Part shown: in pieces, positions 6,595 to 9,615 of the stretch
Layout of the letters: each line of letters opens with the position of its first letter
How positions within the stretch are numbered: the stretch's first letter is position 1
Assembly: GCA_026397695.1 (NCBI GenBank)
Contig: JAPLUJ010000129.1
Location: forward strand, 3,037 to 12,651
Direction: 5' to 3'
Length of the DNA stretch: 9,615 nt
Source: Verrucomicrobiota bacterium
GTDB taxonomy: Bacteria; Verrucomicrobiota; Verrucomicrobiia; Verrucomicrobiales; Akkermansiaceae
Program-made: the position numbers and the translations under genes
The notes under the pieces: generated by a model
The model's database searches: none
Told to the model about the DNA's origin: nothing
Seen by the model: the letters and a program-made list of their open reading frames with translations, nothing else

Positions 6595-7442
6595 ATGCAA
6601 TCCAAGATCCTCTATATCTTCACCCGCACTCCCCTCCACGTCGGCGCAGGAGCTTCCGTCGGTGCTATTGATCAACCTGTCCAGAGAGAACGACATACCG
6701 GGTTTCCCATCATTCCGGGTTCCTCCATCAAGGGTGTGCTACGCGATGCAGCAACACAGCGATCATTCGATGAAACGGAAATCGACGACACCTTTGGTCC
6801 AGAGGATAGTACCGTGAAGCTCGGGTCCTCGCCTTTCCGGTCCGCTCTGCGAGAGGAGCGTTCGCTTTTATCACTTGCCCGTTCCTGCTGAATCATTTCA
6901 AACGGCTGAACACAAGAACCGACTTGCCGGAGATTCCAGAAATCGACGACCAGTCCTGTCTGGCCTCAGGCGGAGTCACCTTTGCGGAAAAGAAAGCGAT
7001 CATCCTCGAAGAATACCGATTTTCCTATCAGGGAAACGTGCCCGACGCCTGGGCAGAGGCTCTCCATGGACTCATCTCCGACCCTGTTTGGCAAACGGTG
7101 AAGCAACGTCTCGTCATTCTATCGGATGGAGACTTTGCGCATTTCGTGAAGGCCACCACGGAGATTAGCAATCATAACCGCATCGATGCCCAGACCGGAA
7201 CGGTGGAAGACGGGGCGCTTTTCAACCTCGAATGTGTACCGGCAGAAACTCTATTCATTTCGGCGCTTCACCTGATCGGAAGGAAGGAAACCGGCATCAA
7301 ACGCAAGGACGCGTGTGATGCCCGGATATACACTTCCGATTGCGAAAAGCTGATCACCAGTCTCATCACTAAATCACCGCTCCTCCAGTTTGGCGGTTCC
7401 TCCACTACCGGTCGCGGTTTCTGCTCCATCTCACTTACCTGA
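6595..7442 (+). pseudogene. cmr4: Cmr4, type III-B backbone RAMP and target-RNA nuclease, frameshifted
   Basis: Cmr4 forms the helical backbone of the Cmr complex and cuts target RNA at 6-nt intervals. The gene starts at 6595 with a good N-terminus: the catalytic Asp is D26 in GAIDQPVQRERHTGFPIIPG, followed by GSSIKGVLRD. After FGPEDSTV (to 74) the frame runs through 24 non-family residues to a TGA at 6889-6891. Family sequence resumes in another frame from about 6816 (EARVLAFPVRSARGAFAF, then ITCPFLLNHFKRL) and continues to the stop at 7440-7442, ending QFGGSSTTGRGFCSISL. The conserved HAG.L.FG.A block expected between the halves is missing, so this looks like a small deletion and not a simple one-base slip. 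The second part has no ATG near its beginning, only a TTG at 6924. Restored, the protein would be about 290 residues, normal for Cmr4. A sequencing or assembly error remains possible. Confidence 0.88.
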
Positions 7443-7446
7443 ACTC

Positions 7447-7845
7447 ATGAAAAATCTCGAACAAGTCCGCGCGCAGAGCGCCATTCAATTCGCCGATGAC
7501 GTGGCTGCGGGCCGTTCCGCAGCCCATGGTGCGGAAGGGGGCGAAGCCATCAAGAAGATCCCGCCCATGATCATGGCAAATGGCCTTCTCGCCGCTCTGG
7601 CGTTCGCGCTGGAAGTGGATAAAAACGGTTTAAAGCGCGACGGCTACGCGTCGATTTTTTCCGCACTTGCCAAGCACTTGGCAGGCGAACCGATCGCCAT
7701 CGCGCACGGGGTAACAGACGCTACATCCCTCATAAGGCATCTTACTGAATCTGATTCCGCTACTCTCAAGCTTGCCACGGCGGAAGCATTGGAGTGGCTT
7801 GGCTACGCCCGCCGTTTTGTCAAACCACCTGAGAAAAAATCATGA
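7447..7845 (+). CDS. cmr5: Cmr5, small alpha-helical subunit of type III-B complex
   Basis: Cmr5 is the small helical (Cas11) subunit that packs along the Cmr4 filament and helps hold the crRNA-target duplex. The product is 132 residues, usual for the family. It opens with MKNLEQVRAQSAIQFADDV and has the family pattern KKIPPMIMANGLLAALAFALE at about 36-56, followed by a segment typical of Cmr5 (RDGYASIFSALAKHL) and a C-terminal ALEWLGYARRFV. The start at 7447 lies 4 bases after the cmr4 stop. The frame is open to 7390, but that part lies inside cmr4. The 3' end overlaps cmr6 by ATGA. Because translation of cmr4 would stop at 6891, coupling into cmr5 may be weakened if the lesion is real. Confidence 0.9.
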   Translation: MKNLEQVRAQSAIQFADDVAAGRSAAHGAEGGEAIKKIPPMIMANGLLAALAFALEVDKNGLKRDGYASIFSALAKHLAGEPIAIAHGVTDATSLIRHLTESDSATLKLATAEALEWLGYARRFVKPPEKKS

Positions 7846-9236
7846 TACCGCAAGCCAAAGACACCCGCGATGTGCTGGGACCATTCGCCGGAAAGGTTTC
7901 CAATCGCTCGTTACTCTTCGAAAAAATGGTCCTCGCCAAGACTTGGGGCCACGACGAAAAATTCAACGATGCCACCCGCTTCAATGTTTTGCGGGCAAGT
8001 AGCAACGGGGCCACTTTTCTGCGGTTAGCCTCCGAAGAATCTCAAAAGGAGATAGAGAAGGCACGGAGGAATGACAAACCACAGGCACCGCACATCTACC
8101 GCAAGAAAATTGCCGACGAGCTATCGCAGGTCAATGTGGATGATGCCAGCCTCACCCGTCTGTGCATCAAAAACAGCCTTCTCCTGCTCTCACAAATCCA
8201 ACGGTCATACTCCGGCAGAAATAGGACCTTTGTCGGAGAACTCGGTGGCCGTCTCCTCATCAACATGGCAGGCGGCGTTCAGGAAAATGCCGGGATCGCT
8301 CTGGATCGTTGTTTCGGTCTTCCGCTGATTCCAGGCTCGGCAGCCAAGGGCGTCTCGCGTCACGCGGCCTTGTGGGAGATCCGTTCGTCCGAATCGGTCG
8401 GGGAGAAGAAACGCTTGCTACGGCTCGCGCTGCTTGTCTTCGGGTTCGGCGTAGATGATTTGAAATCGAAGCATGGCAAAACAAACTGGGCATGGTCAGT
8501 GGAGTCGAATCCCGAGATCCTGAGCAGTGTGCTATCAGAATTGCCGTCCTCAGCAGATTTCAAAGGCATCATCTCGTTTTTACCCGCTTCTCCAGCTTCC
8601 GAGAAAAGCATGAGAATTGTCGCCGAAGGGCTGACTCCACATACGGATCAAAAGACAGGTAAAGAATCGGATCGCCTCAATCCTCTCACCTTTCCAGCAG
8701 TCGAGCGCGGTTCCCAATTTGCCTTCGCCCTGATTCTAAACCGCAGCTTGGGCAAGCAGAGCGAGGAATCCATCAGGGAGATTCTCGATCAGGCCGAAAC
8801 ATGGCTCAAGCAGGCTGTTACCGGAACGGGAATTGGGGCTAAAACCTCAGCCGGTTACGGTTGGTTTACCATCGACGATACTGCGGAAGCCGAGCGCCGG
8901 GCAGCCGCTGCGCAACAGGCTGCGCATGATGCCGAAGCTGCCGAACGCAAACAAGCCGACGCCATCGAAGCAGCCGAGGAAGCGGCACGTAAAGCCGCCA
9001 TGACCGACATCGAGCGCTTCGTAGAGATGATTGCCAAACTGGACGACTCCGCGTTCGCAGAGAAAGCAAAGTTGGTGGGCCAGAACTCCATCACAGGCGA
9101 CGAAGTCATCGCATTCTACCAAGTGCTGAAGTCTCCCGAGAAAAAGGAACGACGCAAACAATGGAAAAACAAGAAAGCCGACCTGTGGGCCACCCTCCAA
9201 GTCACCGCAAAAACTCTCGATTTGAACCTCGATTGA
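7842..9236 (+). CDS. cmr6: Cmr6 RAMP protein with coiled-coil C-terminal extension
   Basis: Cmr6 is a Cas7-group RAMP protein capping the 3' end of the crRNA in the Cmr complex, next to Cmr1. The 464-residue product has the RAMP core with RCFGLPLIPGSAAKGVSRH at 156-174 and the glycine-rich TGIGAKTSAGYGWF at 329-342, which normally lies near the end of Cmr6. Beyond it come about 120 further residues: an alanine/glutamate-rich, probably coiled-coil stretch at 348-388 (EAERRAAAAQQAAHDAEAAE and onward), then a helical, lysine-rich domain ending KTLDLNLD. A leading segment of about 110 residues precedes the core. The start is fixed by the ATGA overlap with cmr5, and cmr1 follows after 4 bases. The function of the extension is unknown; contact with Cmr1, the target RNA or another protein is possible. 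Confidence 0.9.
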   Translation: MIPQAKDTRDVLGPFAGKVSNRSLLFEKMVLAKTWGHDEKFNDATRFNVLRASSNGATFLRLASEESQKEIEKARRNDKPQAPHIYRKKIADELSQVNVDDASLTRLCIKNSLLLLSQIQRSYSGRNRTFVGELGGRLLINMAGGVQENAGIALDRCFGLPLIPGSAAKGVSRHAALWEIRSSESVGEKKRLLRLALLVFGFGVDDLKSKHGKTNWAWSVESNPEILSSVLSELPSSADFKGIISFLPASPASEKSMRIVAEGLTPHTDQKTGKESDRLNPLTFPAVERGSQFAFALILNRSLGKQSEESIREILDQAETWLKQAVTGTGIGAKTSAGYGWFTIDDTAEAERRAAAAQQAAHDAEAAERKQADAIEAAEEAARKAAMTDIERFVEMIAKLDDSAFAEKAKLVGQNSITGDEVIAFYQVLKSPEKKERRKQWKNKKADLWATLQVTAKTLDLNLD

Positions 9237-9240
9237 CGCT

Positions 9241-9615
9241 ATGACATCACAATCCATCTCGCGGTCTTTCCGCTTTCTCACACCCGCCTTCGCGCATGGC
9301 GCTTATCAGGCACAGACCGATAATATTCCGGAACTCAGGGCTCCTTCCATCCGCGGCCAACTCCGCTGGTGGTGGCGCACACTCGGATATGGCTCGGGGG
9401 ATGAACTGTTTGGTTCGGCATCCGGCGATCACGGTTCCGCCTCCAAGGTTCAAGTTCGATTGATTTGTCCGCCCGTGGTGCGCCTCTGCACGTCTCAAAT
9501 TCTGCCCCATAAGGAAAATCCTGGTCATCGCGGTCCCAAGCAAGCCATCCAGGAAAATGAGAATCGCTTTACCGTCGAACTCCGCCCTGTTCGCGAAAGC
9601 GTGGATAAAAAACAA
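9241..9615 (+). CDS. cmr1: Cmr1 RAMP protein, N-terminal part, cut by window end
   Basis: Cmr1 is the end-cap RAMP subunit of the Cmr complex and takes part in target RNA capture. The first 125 residues are visible and the frame is open to the window edge. Marks are SFRFLTPAFAHGAYQ (9-23) and the highly characteristic ELRAPSIRGQLRWWWR (31-46), followed by DELFGSASGDHGSASKVQVRL. The ATG at 9241 lies 4 bases after the cmr6 stop, so it belongs to the same operon. Gene order cmr2-cmr3-cmr4-cmr5-cmr6-cmr1 is a usual arrangement apart from the inserted toxin-antitoxin pair. Confidence 0.9.
   Translation, partial: MTSQSISRSFRFLTPAFAHGAYQAQTDNIPELRAPSIRGQLRWWWRTLGYGSGDELFGSASGDHGSASKVQVRLICPPVVRLCTSQILPHKENPGHRGPKQAIQENENRFTVELRPVRESVDKKQ

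Noticed and set aside
6811..6891. Programmed ribosomal frameshift in cmr4
   Set aside because: No slippery run is present at the junction, and a conserved block of residues is missing as well as the frame, which points to a deletion.
1..9615. Apparent frequent GTTAG/CTAAC pentamers in genes on both strands
   Set aside because: I found about 17 by eye, and a rough estimate from base composition gives a similar number for both strands together, so no enrichment can be claimed.
9247..9615. Minus-strand reading frame at the right edge
   Set aside because: It lies opposite the strongly recognisable start of cmr1 and resembles no known family.

Overview
The window holds most of a type III-B (Cmr) CRISPR-Cas effector locus on the + strand. 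A toxin-antitoxin pair and a REP-type inverted repeat sit inside the operon. The tail of an unrelated adenylate-forming enzyme gene lies upstream. Base composition is moderately GC-rich, leaders are pyrimidine-rich, and the main starts have no clear Shine-Dalgarno sequence. With an OleC-like ligase alongside, this would fit a Verrucomicrobiota-like environmental bacterium. That assignment is an inference from style; the window has no taxonomic marker.

Layout: (1) 2-1207, 3' part of an AMP-binding (ANL) enzyme, cut by the window edge. (2) 1208-1542, a 335-base gene-free stretch with two short repeat families. (3) cas10/cmr2 1543-4368 and cmr3 4365-5747, joined by an ATGA overlap. (4) 5729-5834, a REPIN-like pair of inverted REP hairpins with GTAG heads; its left arm supplies the last five codons and stop of cmr3. 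(5) A TTGACA promoter and a Phd/YefM antitoxin plus VapC PIN toxin (5882-6507). (6) A short region sharing a 10-bp repeat with the region upstream of cas10. (7) cmr4 (6595-7442), broken by a frameshift that also appears to remove a conserved segment. (8) cmr5 7447-7845, cmr6 7842-9236 (with a long coiled-coil C-terminal extension) and the start of cmr1 (9241 to the window end).

How they would work together: Cas10 and Cmr3 form the head of the complex. Cmr4 (backbone and target-RNA nuclease) and Cmr5 form the filament, and Cmr6 and Cmr1 cap the other end where target RNA is bound. Cas10 keeps its HD and GGDD motifs, so DNase and cyclic-oligoadenylate activities look possible. All six cmr genes are present, but as read here cmr4 cannot make a full protein. 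Either the complex is dead or dependent on another Cmr4, or the sequence has a local error. No CRISPR array, cas1/cas2, cas6 or CARF effector lies in the window; they could lie outside it.

The most interesting points are the toxin-antitoxin module nested in the effector operon, the reconstructable lesion in cmr4, the REPIN at the end of cmr3, and the CCGGACATCC repeats ahead of both halves of the split locus.
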